Position numbers and translations under genes: made by a program
Assembly (NCBI GenBank): GCA_947044405.1
Contig: CAMRHE010000012.1
Location: 7,684,001 to 7,748,000, forward strand
DNA length: 64,000 nt
Reading direction: 5' to 3'
Origin: Leptodactylus fallax
Taxonomy: Eukaryota; Chordata; Amphibia; Anura; Leptodactylidae
In this document: piece after piece, positions 10,830 through 22,711 of the stretch
How the letters are laid out: every line of letters begins with the position of its first letter
How positions within the stretch are numbered: the first letter of the stretch is position 1
Notes under the pieces: model-generated
The model's input: the letters and a program-made list of their open reading frames with translations, nothing else
Database searches by the model: none
Told to the model about the DNA's origin: nothing

Positions 10830-13535
10830 ATAGCGCCCCCTTTCCTGGCCGCCACACAGTATAACGCCCCATTTACAGACACTATAATGTCCCAAAACCT
10901 CCAGACAGTATAATATCCCATAGCGACCTCTCCACACAGTATAATGTCCCATAGCAGCCCCTGCACATTGCACAATGTCACATAGTTGCCCCTGTACACA
11001 GTATAATGTCCCATAGTGGCCCCTTCACACAGTGTAATGTCCCATAGAGGCCCATCCATACAGTATAATGTCCCATAGTGGCCCCTTCACACAGTGAAAT
11101 GTCCCACAGTGGCCCATCCACACAGTAAAATCTCCCATAGTGACCCCTCCGCACAGTATAATGTCTCATAGTGGCCCTGCACATATTATAATGTCCCATA
11201 GTGGCCCCTCCACACAGTATAATGTCCCATAGTGACCCCCTCCACAAAGTATAATGTCTCATAGTGGCCCTGCACACATTATAATGTCCCATAGTGGCCC
11301 CTCCACACAGTATAATGTCCCATAGTGGCCCATCCACACAGTATAATGTCCCATAGTGGCCCCTCCACACAGTATAGTGTCCCATAGTGGCCCCTGCATA
11401 CAGTATAATGCCCCATAGTGGCCCCTCCACACAGTGTAATATCATATATTGGACCCTTCACACAGTATAATGTGTCATAGTGGCCCCTCTACACAGTATA
11501 ATGTCCCACAGTGTCCCCTCTATGTAGTATAATGTCCCATAGTGGCCCCTCCACACAGTATAATGTCCCACAGTGTCCCCTCTATGTAGTATAATGTCCC
11601 ATTGTGGCCCCTTCACACAGCATAATGTCCCATAGCGGCCCCTCCACACAGTGTAATGTCCCATAGTGGCCCCTGCAGACAGTATAATATCACATAGTGG
11701 CCCCTCCACACAGTATAATGTCATATAGTGCACCCTCCACACAGTATAATGTCCAATAGCAGCCCCTGCACACAGTACAATGTCACATAGTTGTCCCTGC
11801 ACACAGTATAATGTCCCATATTGGCCCCTTCACACAGTGTAATGTCCAATAGTGACCCATCCACACAGTATAATGTTCCATAGTGACCCCTCCACACAGT
11901 ATAATGTCCCATAGTGGCCCCTGCACACAGTAAAATGTCACATAGTGGCCCCTTCTCACAGTATAATGTCCCATAGTAGCCCCTCCACATAGTATAATGT
12001 CCCATAGTGGCCCCTGCATACAGTATAATGTTCCATAGCGGCCTTCACATAGTATAATGCCCAAGAGTGGCCCCTCCACACAGTGTAATTTCATATAATG
12101 GACTCTTCACACAGTATAATGTCCTTTAGTGGCCCCTGCATACAGTATAATGTCTCATAGTGACCCCTGCACACAGTATAATGTCCCATAGTGGCCCCTT
12201 CACACAGTGTAATGTCCCATAGTGGTCCATCCACACAGTATAACGTCCCATAGTGGCCCATCCACACAGTATAATGTCTTATAGTGGCCTCTCCACACAG
12301 TATAATGTCCCATAGTGGCCCCTGCAGACAGTATAATATCACATAGTGGCCCCTCCACACAGTATAATGCCATATAGTGCACCTTCCACACAGTATAATG
12401 TCCCATAGCAGCCCCTGCACACAGTACAAAGTCACATAGTTGCCACTGCACACAATATAATGTCCCATATTGGCCCCTACACACAGTGTAATGTCCCATA
12501 GTGACCCATCCACACAGTATAATGTCCCATAGTGACCCCTCCACACAGTATAATGTCCCATAGTGGCCCCTGCACACAGTAAAATGTCACATAGTGGCCC
12601 CTTCTCACAGTATAATGTCCCATAGCAGGGCCCCTTCACACAGTATAATGTCCCATAGTAGCCCCTCCACATAGTATAATGTCCCATAGTGGCCCCTGCA
12701 TACAGTATAATGTTCCATAGCGGCCTTCACATAGTATAATGCCCAAGAGTGGCCCCTCCACACAGTGTAATTTCATATAATGGACCCTTCACACAGTATA
12801 ATGTCCTTTAGTGGCCCCTGCATACAGTATAATGTCTCATAGTGACCCCTGCACACAGTATAATGTCCCATAGTGGCCCCTTCACACAGTGTAATGTCCC
12901 ATAGTGGTCCATCCACACAGTATAACGTCCCATAGTGGCCCATCCACACAGTATAATGTCTTATAGTGGCCTCTCCACACAGTATAATGTCCCATAGTGG
13001 CCCCTGCAGACAGTATAATATCACATAGTGGCCCCTCCACACAGTATAATGCCATATAGTGCACCTTCCACACAGTATAATGTCCCATAGCAGCCCCTGC
13101 ACACAGTACAATGTCACATAGTTGCCACTGCACACAATATAATGTCCCATATTGGCCCCTACACACAGTGTAATGTCCCATAGTGACCCATCCACACAGT
13201 ATAATGTCCCATAGTGACCCCTCCACACAGTATAATGTCCCATAGTGGCCCCTGCACACAGTATAATGTCCCATAGTGGCCCCTTCACACAGTGTAATGT
13301 CCGATAGTGGTCCATCCACACAGTATAATGTCCCATAGTGGCCCATTCACGCAGTATAATGTCTTATAGTGGTCCCTCCACACAGTATAATGTCCCATAG
13401 TGGCCCCTCCATGCAGTATATTGTCCCATAGAGGCCCCTCCACACAGTATAATGTCCCATAGCAGGGCCCCTGCACACAGTATAATGTTCCATAATGGCT
13501 TTCACACAGTATTATGTCCCATCATGGCCCAATGG
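10830..13535. repeat. 31-bp minisatellite array, about 87 copies
   Basis: The unit is CACACAGTATAATGTCC followed by CATAGTGGCCCCTC, repeated with modest divergence. Because 31 is not a multiple of 3 and the minus-strand consensus contains no stop triplet, all three minus-strand frames stay open for up to about 198 codons and give a 31-residue repetitive peptide. These frames have no start context or domain and are artefacts. The array is internal to hAT element I. Related arrays occur at 13905-14305, 23905-24060, 28496-29100 and 31195-31800 (inverted). Confidence 0.95.
11973..13336. repeat. Higher-order repeat of 682 bp (22 x 31 bp)
   Basis: Within the array, a distinctive series of variant units recurs at an offset of exactly 682 bp: CCCAAGAGTGG at 12060 and 12742, the following TTTCATATAATGGAC, and CCATAGTAGCCCC at 11971 and 12653. 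The two copies are nearly identical for hundreds of bases. A more diverged, offset relative is seen from about 11730. This implies block duplication of a 22-unit segment, as in higher-order satellite repeats. Confidence 0.9.
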
Positions 13536-13601
13536 TGTTAGTTGCAAATATTGCAAAAATTTCAGGTTCAGCAAAACCTAAAATTTTTGGGGTACACCAA
13601 C

Positions 13602-13655
13602 CTCAAACTATTATTATACTCAGGGGTCTTTTCATACCCCAGAGTATAATGATTG
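13602..13655. repeat. Hairpin TTATACTC-GGGGTCT, copy 1
   Basis: TTATTATACTCAGGGGTCTT pairs with a downstream ACCCCAGAGTATAATGAT. Equivalent hairpins recur at about 15652-15698, 29107-29152, 29410-29456 and, more degraded, 30566-30605, each at the edge of a GC-rich foldback segment next to a 31-bp array. The function is unknown. Confidence 0.85.
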
Positions 13656-13793
13656 GAGGCCCAGTAGGTGGAAACATAATGACCAGTGTTACTCTCCTGT
13701 CTTGTGCTCCAGCGCAACTCCCTGTTGTTTTTGGCCCTCTTCAATGTGGGTTATGCTGGCGTTATTACGCCGACCTGATCCACGTGACGTCTG

Positions 13794-13801
13794 TGACGTC
13801 A
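13794..13801. promoter_or_regulatory. CRE-like palindrome TGACGTCA in the GC-rich centre
   Basis: A perfect TGACGTCA, the consensus for CREB/ATF factors, lies directly after CACGTGACGTCTG, which also contains an E-box CACGTG. It sits in the GC-rich centre of the hAT I foldback. Related TGACGT sites occupy the same place in the other cassettes (about 29311-29330, 30706, 51010). Regulatory activity is inferred from the motif alone. Confidence 0.4.
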
Positions 13802-13904
13802 CTATAGAGCAGGGGTAGGCAACCTTTTTTGTTCGGCGTGCCGATTTCGATTAAAAAAATCAAAGTTGAGGTACTCGGAGTGTCGGTCAATAATTGTAAG
13901 TCTG

Positions 13905-14305
13905 ACGACCCCTGCACACGGTATTATGTCACATAGCGGCCCCTGCACATGGTATTATGTCACATAGCGGCCCCTGCACACGGTATTATGTCCCATAGTG
14001 GCCCCTGCACACGGTATTATGTCCTGTAATGGCCCCTGTACATGGTATTATGCCCCATAGCGGCCCCTGCACATGGTATTATGTCGCATAGTGCCCCTGC
14101 ACACAGTATTATCCTCCATAGAGGCCCCTGCACACAGTATTATCCTCCAAAGTGGCCCCTGCACACAGTATTATCCTCAATAGTGGCCCCTGCACACAGT
14201 ATTATCCTCCATAGTGGCCCCTGCACATAGTATTATCCTCTATAGTGGCCCCTGCACACAGCATTATCCTCTATAGTGGCCCCTGCACACAGTATTATCC
14301 AGCTA
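13905..14305. repeat. 31-bp array variant inside the nested hAT
   Basis: About 13 units with the core CACACGGTATTATGTCC or CACACAGTATTATCCTCC and spacer ATAGCGGCCCCTG. The TATTATG core distinguishes it from the TATAATG core of the large array and matches the array at 28.5 kb. Confidence 0.9.
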
Positions 14306-15475
14306 TTGCTATTGCTATTATTTTAGCTTGTAACGGATATAACTACAGTAGAGAGGCGGGCGGCGTATTTTACTCTATAAAGATCAGGTATGGACAGGAC
14401 AGGGACAGTGAAAAAATGTAAACTTTATTGATGCATGTGTTGTGTAAGTATTTGGTGCGACACTTTTGGCGCTGCGACCTGGAGGATGGTAAATGTCTGG
14501 ATCACAGCGCCAATAACTTCCTGGTTGTGTGATTAGGCTCAGAGGGGTATTACATTATCCCTCTATGTGACAATCAGAGAGCAGAAGTACAGTATGCTCT
14601 CTGATTGATAGGAGAGGGGATAACATGGACAGAAATCCCTGCTACCCCCAGTCATCTGCAGCTTATGCACAGACAATGATGATTTATCATTGTCTCTGCA
14701 GTCTGCAGCTCCTCCTCCCCCTCCTTCCTTAGCTCTAAGATGCTGCCTGAGGCAGGAGGGGGGACGACACATTTAGAGCCCAATTTCTAAGGATCTGTTA
14801 GGGCCACAAAGATGCAACTGGATTCATTTTAAAGATGAGAATCTCATCTTTAAAAGGATGCCAAGATCGCCATAATAGACCTTAAAAATTCAGAGCGATT
14901 CACTGTTAAAACGATGTCGGGAATTGAGATCTGCATTGGGATTTCAATGCAGAACATTGTTTTCGCTAGCGAATTTCTCAGGATGTTTAAGGACGATCAT
15001 GGTGATCTTGGTATCATTTTAAAGATGAGATTCTCATCTTTAAAATGAATCCAAGTATTTCTTTATAGCTTTAACGAATCCTGAGCAATTCACTCAGGTA
15101 CAGTAGTGAAGCCAGCAATTACCGGCTTCACCACTGTAACTAGACTGTGCAGAAGCCGGGTGCTGCCACATCCATCTTCACCCCGCGCTAATGAAATTTT
15201 AAGGAAGCCGGAGGGAAAAATGCAGCAGGTAACGTTTTTCCATCCGGCTGAGGCACAGATCCGGCGCCAGAACTGATGCCTCTTGTGCCAGAACCGATCC
15301 CATAGAAAGCTATGGGATCCGTCCTGGCATCAGTTTCCCTCTGGCTTGTGTGCACCACGCTGGAGGGAAACAGATAGCTGCGCCGGACATATGTGAACAC
15401 ACCCTTACTCACTTTTTCCTGTGCTTCGCAGCTGCTGTGTGGGCGCTTCTCTCTGATGTCAGCGACTGCTGATTC

Positions 15476-15535
15476 GGTCTCAGGGGTCACGTCGCGTCAT
15501 TATGCATAATGACGTTGGACTTGACCCCTGAGACC
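15476..15535. repeat. Nested perfect palindromes in the hAT interior
   Basis: The arms GGTCTCAGGGGTCA (15476-15489) and TGACCCCTGAGACC (15522-15535) are perfectly complementary. Between them lies a second perfect 20-bp palindrome, CGTCATTATGCATAATGACG (15495-15514), with CGTCAT/ATGACG half sites. This lies just before the GGTGAGT motif at 15600. Confidence 0.9.
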
Positions 15536-15651
15536 CTGTCAGCTGTCTCTTACGTCAGGCAGAAGCACCCGAAGCGCACAGAGCGGCTGCGGATCCAGGG
15601 AAGGTGAGTTAACATTGTTTTTTTATGTTTGATCATCTCCCCGGGGGCTCC

Positions 15652-15698
15652 GCTTATTATACTCAGGGGTCTGAAGAGACCCCACAGTATAATAATAG
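15652..15698. repeat. Hairpin TTATACTC-GGGGTCT, copy 2
   Basis: TTATTATACTCAGGGGTCT pairs with AGACCCCACAGTATAATAAT across a short GAAG loop. It lies at the right edge of the GC-rich segment of the nested hAT, as in the other cassettes. Confidence 0.88.
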
Positions 15699-16254
15699 CA
15701 GTTTCGTTTCGGCTGTGTTTGGTCCGATCGAAACTGCTGGGTGAGGACTCCGCTGCCGTGCCAGGGAGATAAGCCTCGCGTGCCACTCTCGGCATGCGTA
15801 CCAGGGGTTGCCGACCCCTGCTATAGAGGCTTGAAGACACCAGTGAGATCAGTGCCGGAGACCAGGAGAGGTAAGTAATACTGGTTTCTATGTTCACTGA
15901 TCTTCACTGGGACTAGGATCTGGGATAGCAGTATTTGTTGGGAATCGCTCAACAAATACTCTTGCCACGGGCCTGCAGCCTTACTTACTGAGTCTCGCTC
16001 CTGCTCACAGCTACCTCTGCTTCTCCTTCTGCCTTCCAGGGAGCCCCAGCGACATGATATGAGATGCACATGGCCCCCTATAGGGCAGAGGGGGAAGCAG
16101 AGGCAGGGAGCAGGAGCGGGGATCGGTAAGTAAATAGGGACCGTTATCTGCTGTGGTTACTCCAACAGGTGATGGCCTATTGAAAAAAAAAAGCAGTGGG
16201 TGCCCACCCAGCTGTTACGGCTGCTACGGCGGTGCTTACCCCACTGGTTGAAGA

Positions 16255-17932
16255 GTGATAACAGAGATGTTGCAGTGTTTGCATTAGTCTAACGAGTGTA
16301 ATTTAAACAAATAAACAATATCAATGGAGAACTGAAATTTAGTGTAAACATTGCTTTTTAGAAATAGACCTATCTGTGTGAAATCTATTTTATAATATTT
16401 TGTTTACCTTTTAGCTTGCTTTTTATCCAGTTTACTGGTTTTATTCTAGGTATCAGTTCTAATTCATATCTTATGCTGACTTTATCGGTTCCTACAGCAA
16501 CATTGTCCATTATTTCATAATTAATTGCAGACATACATTACCAAACTTCATTCATCCGCTCAAAATGAAGTATGAAGGATTGTCAATCTGAAAACTTCCT
16601 GTTAATGTTTTTAAGTTATTTACAATTTTCTTTTTAAAGAAAGATGATTCTAACTTTTTTTTTTCTTCTATGACTTTAGTAATAGTTATGTGAATGTGCA
16701 CATGTTTTTTAAATTTTCTGCCTTATTTGGGATGGCAATAACCATATAGGATTAGTTAAACTTCACAAATATATACATACGCATGGAAATCTGCATGTAT
16801 ATGTATTAAAATTTGCAATAGACTCCTGGCCTGCATTTTATTGCAAATTTGCAAATTTTCATACATATACATGATAATTTAGGTGCATATTTTGACTTGG
16901 GGATTTTGAAGCCGTTGTAAAGCCGGAAAAAAAATTAAATAACTTGACATTCTGCAGATATTAAAATCATGGGTCAATTCTGCATCATGTACAAAAGAAA
17001 TTTAATTTCTCATTGATTGTGATGCTAATAGATTTCAGTGTGAGCAAGCCTACATCCATAGAAGATTTATGGTTCTCCAAGACTAAGATTGGACAAACTC
17101 TATATGATTTAGATTTCTCTTTTGTTAATTTTACTTCATGTTGTTAATTTGTTAATTGACAAAAATAAACTATAAACACTTCCATTTTTGAACAACTACC
17201 TAAAAGTTTTACACAGTTCTGTATATAATCTGAGGCATTGTCATCAAACTGAAACTGTTGACCTTGGTGGAATTTTTTCTTAGCACATGATTAAAATGGG
17301 AAAATTATGTCTTGTCTGCTTACCTATTGGGTGCACAGGTCCTCCACACCATCTGAAGTCTTGTCTAGCAATAAAAACATATAAATGACCACCATTTCCA
17401 TGGACTAAAAATCTTCTACTTTATTGATCCAAATGACAAATAGAACACAGCAATACGGACAATGAAATGAAATTAGAAAAATGTGTAGCTCTTTTCTCAA
17501 ACAAAATATTCAAAGCAGTTGGATTGTTGTACAATTTGCGTCTGCCATACAGACATCCGTGTGCCGCCTGTGCCTCCATGGCCCCATTCACTGATGTAAG
17601 TGAGCGCGGGCTGAAAAACGGACAGGAATAGGAACTGTCCTGAGTTTTGCCCTGGGTTCACAGTCCCATACAAAAAATACACAGTCATGTGTATGGAGCC
17701 ATAGAAATGAATGGGCCAGTGTGCTAGCTGTGCATGTGGCCTAAGACCAAGCGGGACCACAGTGTTAAGCAGGAGCTTTCAATACCATTCTCTATTAAAC
17801 AAAGTTCACCTATGATCCCCTCCCCTGATGATCTTTCTTATCATCTCAATCCCAGAAAAATTTAAATTGGACAAATCACCTTGGTGTACATGATATATAC
17901 ATTTGATGGATTTCTACCTCCAAACCTGACCT
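16255..17932. other. Unassigned, with a Tc1 3' relic and a repeat fragment
   Basis: About 17095-17224 matches the right end of the Tc1-like family at 47.08-47.65 kb: GATTTAGATTTCTC, then TTAATTGACAAAAATAAACT, then an end like AGTTTTACACAGTTCTGTA. About 17575-17755 looks like a dispersed amphibian repeat, with GGCCCATTCATTTCTATGG on the minus strand. I see no gene. Confidence 0.55.
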
Positions 17933-18135
17933 TTAACCCCTTAACGACATTGGACGTACTATTACGTCCTGTGCGCTTGGTACTTAGCGCAACAGGGCGT
18001 ACTAATACGCCCTGGGGCGGCCGCCCGCTCACTATCTGAGCGGGCGGCATCGGAACCGGGTGTTAGCTGTAACTGACAGCTAACACCCTGCTTCATATCC
18101 CCCGGTCGGAACTGAGTTCCGATCCGAGGTTTTAA

Positions 18136-18400
18136 CCCCTTGGATGCCGCGGTCAAACATGACCGCGGCATCCAAGGGGTTCCGCTATGTTGCCGCTCCA
18201 ATCGGCACCCCCCGCGGCGAGATCGGGGGGTGCTGATACCTATAACCTGCAGGACGGGGTCTGCTGAGTGACCCCAGGCTGCCTGGAGACCCCACTACCT
18301 GGTTGATCCTGCCGAGACCTGCGGAAGTGAGGCTATGCGTCTGCATAGCCTCACTTCCTGTATAGACTGCAAGACACTTGTAAGCTCGTGTCTTGCAGTC
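18136..18400. repeat. Cluster of strong hairpins
   Basis: Three hairpins stand in a row. At 18136-18179 there is a perfect 20-bp stem (CCCCTTGGATGCCGCGGTCA) with a 4-base loop. At about 18323-18358 a 16-bp perfect stem, GGAAGTGAGGCTATGC, has loop GTCT. At about 18365-18402 GACTGCAAGACAC pairs with GTGTCTTGCAGTC. The first is present in the relative at 54897-54940, where paired CG-to-CA changes indicate CpG decay. Confidence 0.9.
18296..18313 (+). other. 18-nt identity to the 5' end of 18S rRNA
   Basis: TACCTGGTTGATCCTGCC is exactly the 5'-terminal sequence of eukaryotic 18S rRNA as known from the universal forward priming site. The match stops there, since the next bases here are GAGACC and not AGTAG. 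The same 18 bases recur in the related element at 54766-54783 (minus strand). It is not an rRNA gene. Confidence 0.8.
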
Positions 18401-19498
18401 TACAGTGCTGAGCCAGCAATCAAAGCATTGTTGGCTCAGGTGTCCTAATGGGACACATGAAAAAGTAAAAAAAAGTGAAAAAAAATAAAATAAAGTGTTC
18501 TAAAAAAATTAATAAAAGAATAAAGCCCCAAAAATTCCCTTTTGCTATATAAAATGAATTATATATATAAAAAAAAAAAAAAAAAATTAATAAAAACAAT
18601 GCATATTTGGTATCGCCACGTCCGTAACAACCTGTACAATAAAACTGAAACAATATTTAATGTACACGGTGAACGTCGGAGAAAAAAAAACGGAAAAAAC
18701 TCGCCAAAAGTAATGATTTTTTGCCATCTCACCTTACAAAATATGCCATAAAAAGTGATCAAAAAGTCATATGTACCCCAAAACAGTACCAATAAAAAGC
18801 ACAGGTTGTCCCGCAAAAAATAAGCCCTAAACCAACTCTGTAAACCATAAACTAAAAATGTAACGCATCTCAGAAGATGGCGATGCAAAAACAATTAATT
18901 TATGTCCCCAAATGGGTTTTTGTTCTGCAAAATTAGTATTGTATAAAAAAAACAGTATAAATGAGGTATCTCTGTAATCGTACCGACCTGTAGAAAAAAG
19001 GTAACGTTACTTATGCTTTATGCTGCATGGTGAAAAATTTCAAAGGTAAAACGCAGAGTCAGAATTGATGGGGTATTTTTTAATCCAACAAGAAAGAGTT
19101 AATAAAATTTATTCAATAGATTATAGGCGCCCAAAGATGATGTCATTACAAAATACATCTCACCCCGCAAACAACAAGCCCTCATATGGCTACATCACCA
19201 GAGAAATAAAGAAAATATAGCTCATACAATGTGAAGACAAAAACCCCAAAAATCGCCAAATCTTTAGAACATAACTGGCTGCGTCAGGAAGGGAATGTGT
19301 AAGCTGTGTGAGCAGATATCAGGGGACACCCCAGATTTAGAGCTTATGAGGGAAAATAAACCAGAAATGACCCCCAGAGTGACCTCCCCAATAATAGGAA
19401 CTACTGGGGAAATAGTAGGGAATTTGGTGTTCCCAATGCACTCTGCACAGCTTACATATTCACTTTTCCCCATCCGCTGTGTATTCACTAATGCTTAC

Positions 19499-22260
19499 TA
19501 CACCCCTTGATAAATTCTTTGAGGGGTGCAGTTTTCAAAATGGGGTCACTCCTTTGGGGAATCCACTTTTCTGGTACCTTACAGGCTCTGCAAACATGAC
19601 ATGGCGTCCAGATCCCAAACATCTGAATCTGCACTCCAAAAGCCACATAGCGCTCCTTCTCTTCTGCGCCCGGCTGTGTGCCCAAACCGTAGTTTATACC
19701 CACATGTATTACACTTGTCGTACCCAGAATAACGTACTTAATGTCATATGTGGGTATAAACTGCTGTATGGACACAGCTGGGCACAGAGTGGAAGGAGCG
19801 CTATTTGGTTTTTGGCACACAAATTTAGATAGTTTAGCTTTTGGACATCATGACACACTTGCAGAGCTCCTGAAATGCCAGTAAAGTGGAATCCCCTGAC
19901 ATGTGTCCCCATTTTGGAAACTACACCCCTGAAGGAATTTATCCAGGGGTACAGTGAACATTTTTAACCCCCAAGTGTTGCTATAATTTATTATCCATAA
20001 ATGAATACGTCATTTCAGTGCGTAATATGTTGTGCGCGGCTTGTGTCAGAGATGAACGCTCCAAAAGCTGTTGTGCCCGGAATACCCGCTTAACAGTTTT
20101 TGGAGTGTGTGTCTCTGCAGACATAAGCTGGGCACAACATATCGGGCACTGAAATGGCGTATCTATGGAAAAATGTTATTTTTAACTTTTCATTATCATC
20201 TGTGCATTCATTTCTGGAAATTAAAAGAATGCAACACTTAAGGGTTAATAATGCTCGCTACACCACTTGATAAATCCCTTGAAGGGTATAGTTTCCAAAA
20301 TGGGGTCACAAGTCTGTGGATTCCACTTTACTGGCAATTCTTGGGCTCTGCAAAAGTGACATGGTGTCCATAAATCAAACTGTGCTCTAAAAACCAAAAT
20401 AGCGCTCCTTCCCTTCTGTGCTCGGCTGTGCCCAAACAGCAGTTTATACCCACATATGGCATTAAGTACGTTACCCTGGGTACACCAGTGTCATACATGT
20501 GGGCATAAACTGTCATTTGGGCACACAGTAGGGTGCAGATGTGAAGGAGCGCTATGTGCTTTTGGAGCGCAGATTTAGATTGTTGGTTTTTGGACGCCAT
20601 GTCACATTTGCAGAGACCCTAAAATCGCCCCTACAAAATGGGGGTCACTTCTTGGGGAATTCCAGTTTACTGGCACCTCCAGGGCTCTGCAAAAACAACA
20701 TGGCGACCAGAAAGTCCCTCTAAATCTGTACTCCAAAAGCTAAAAAAACACAGTGCTCCTTCCCTTCTGAGCCCTGCTGTGTTCCCAAGCAGCAGGTTAC
20801 ACCCACATATATAATTTTTTTCCCCCGGGATAGCCCACTTAATAGTTTTAGGAGTGCATGTCTCTGATGCCACAAAGTGGCCGCAACATATTCTGAAATT
20901 GGATATTTCTAAAAAAACTTAAATTTTCACTTTGTACATTAATTTTTGGGAAGCATTTTTAGGCTCAAAATGATTATACCCCTTGATACATTCCTTGGGG
21001 GTGTAGTTTCTAAAATGGGGTCCCTTTTGAGGGGTTTCCATTGTATTGGTACTTTAGGGGCTCTGCAAATGCGACATGGCACCTGAAAACTATTCCAGCC
21101 ACATCTGCCCTCCTAAAGCTAAATAGCGCTCTTTCCATTCTGAGCCCCACCATGTTCCCATACAGCAGATTACAACCACATATGAGGCATTTCTGTGTTC
21201 AGAAGAAATTGTGTAACAAACTGTGGGGTGTTTTTTCTTCTTTAACCACTTGCAAAAATTAAAAATATGCCGCTAAATGGACGGTTTATTGGAAAAAAAA
21301 GTAATTTTTCATGTTTACGTCCCAATGATGATAAAATCTGTGAAACAGCTGTGAGGTCAAAATGCTCACTATACCCCTAGATAAATTCTATGAGGGGTGT
21401 AATTTCCAAAATGGGGTCCCTTTTGAGGGGTTTCCATTGTATTGGTACTGTAGGGGCTCTGCAAATGCGACATGGCACCCGAAAACTATTCCAGCAAATT
21501 CTGCCCTCCAAAAGCTAAATAGCGCTCTTTCCATTCTGAGCCCTGCCATGTACCTATGCAGCAGATTACAACCACATATGGGGTATTGCTGTGTTCAGGA
21601 GAAATTTTGTAACAAACTTTGGGGAGCTTTTTCTCCTTTGCCCTCTTGTGAAAATGAAAAATTTGGGGCTAAATTGACAGTTTATTGGAAAAAAAAGAAA
21701 TTTTTCATTTTCATGTCCCAATGTTAATAAAATCTGTGAAACAGCTGTGGGTTCAAAATGCTCACTATACCCCTTGACATGTTCTGTGAGGGGTGTGGTT
21801 TCCAAAATGGGGTCACTTTTAGGGGGTTTCCATTGTTTTGGTACTTTGGGGGCTCTTCAAATGCAACATGGCACCTGAAAACTATTCCAGCAAAATCTGC
21901 TTTTCAAACGTCCAGTCTCACTCCTTCCCTTCTGTGCACTGCCGAATGCCCAAACATCAGTTTACACCCACATGTGGGGTATTTCTGTGCTCGGGAGAAA
22001 TTGTATAATAAACTGGGAGATGTATTTTCTCCTTTAACCCTTTGTGAATGTGTTAAATTTAGGGCTAAATGAAGGGATTAGTGGAAAAAAATGAAATGTC
22101 TAAATTTCACCTCGATATCGTTTTAATTCTTGTGAAATGCTTAAAGGGTTAACAAACTTCCCAAATGCTGTTTTGAATTATTTCAGGGGTGCAGTTTTGA
22201 AAATGGGGTGATTTATGGGGGGTTTCTAATATATAGGCCTTTATAATCCCCTTCAGAACT
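19499..22260. repeat. About eight internal tandem repeats of roughly 370-400 bp
   Basis: Repeat starts carry the motif CACCCCTTGATAAATTC..GGGGTGCAGTTT and then AAATGGGGTC. They occur near 19502, 19925 (inverted-looking variant), 20262, 20630, 20975, 21371, 21767 and 22150. Each is followed by a GGGCTCTGCAAA..GACATGGC block and an AGCGCTCYTTCC..TTCTGAGCCC block. Adjacent copies at 21371 and 21767 are the most similar. Open frames crossing them are short and unrelated to any domain I know. Confidence 0.85.
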
Positions 22261-22711
22261 GAAGTGGTCCCTAAAAAATTAGTTTGGGAAATTTTCTTGT
22301 AAATCTGGAAAATCGCTGTTACACTTGTAAGCCTTCTAACATACAAAATAAATTAAAGGACGATTAAAAGATGATGTCAATATAAAGCAGAGATATGGTA
22401 GATAATATTTATTAATGTATTTGGGTGGTATGGCTATCTGTCTGAAAAGCAGAGACTTTCACATTTTGAAAATTGCGATTTTTTTTCCAAATTTCCATCA
22501 AATATCCTATTTTTTTTATAAATAAATACAAAAATATTGATTAGTGTTTATCACTAACATGAAGTACAATGTGTCACGAAAAAACAATCTCAAAATCACT
22601 TGAGTAAATTAAAGCGTCTCAAAGTTCTTGCCACATAAAGAGACACATGTCAGTTTTGAAAACAAGGCCTGGTCCTTAACGCACTTTTGGGCTGTGTCCT
22701 TAAGGGGTTAA

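Larger units (their letters stand above)
13810..15820. mobile_element. hAT-type non-autonomous element, 2011 bp, nested in element I
   Basis: The ends CAGGGGTAGGCAACC and CAGGGGTCGGCAACC (read from the right) differ at one base. They are flanked by a perfect 8-bp duplication CTATAGAG (13802-13809 and 15821-15828). The ends differ from those of element I, so this is a separate family. The interior has its own 31-bp array variant (13905-14305), a GC-rich segment with palindromes, a GGTGAGT motif and a TTATACTC hairpin. No transposase is present. The paralogous site in the element at 29.3 kb lacks this insertion. Confidence 0.92.
10767..16246 (+). mobile_element. hAT-type non-autonomous element I, 5.5 kb
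   Basis: The left end CAGGGGGGTAACTAG and the right end (CAGTGGGGTAAGCACC read inward) are flanked by the near-perfect 8-bp duplication GTTGAAGC / GTTGAAGA (10759-10766 and 16247-16254). Eight-base duplications and CA(G/T)GGG ends are typical of hAT transposons. Its last 170 bp match the end of the hAT element 28368-29726, including GTTAYCTGCTG..GGTTACT. No transposase is present. Most of it is a 31-bp tandem array (10830-13535), followed by a hairpin and GC-rich foldback, and it was later split by another hAT-type element (13810-15820). Confidence 0.82.
17933..22711. mobile_element. TTAA-flanked TTAACCCCTT element, 4.8 kb
   Basis: The element 17937-22707 is bounded by TTAA on each side and has inverted ends CCCCTTAACGACA.. 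and CCCCTTAAGGACA... The left 600 bp is GC-rich and full of hairpins. The remainder is AT-rich and dominated by tandem 370-400-bp repeats. No transposase is visible. A second, much shorter relative in the opposite orientation occupies 52771-55300. The TTAA duplication suggests Kolobok or piggyBac machinery, inferred only from the duplication. Confidence 0.82.

Noticed and set aside
10710..13476. Series of minus-strand open frames of 60-198 codons rich in GHYTVW and YCVEGPLWD
   Set aside because: They are the 31-bp minisatellite read through in all three frames. The consensus lacks stop triplets on that strand, and no start context or domain is present.
18296..18313. Possible 18S rRNA gene fragment
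   Set aside because: Only the first 18 bases match; the following bases diverge at once and no other rRNA sequence is near.
19264..22346. Many 60-121-codon frames within the tandem repeats
   Set aside because: Frames differ between repeat copies, contain no domain, and do not stay open in the more diverged copies.
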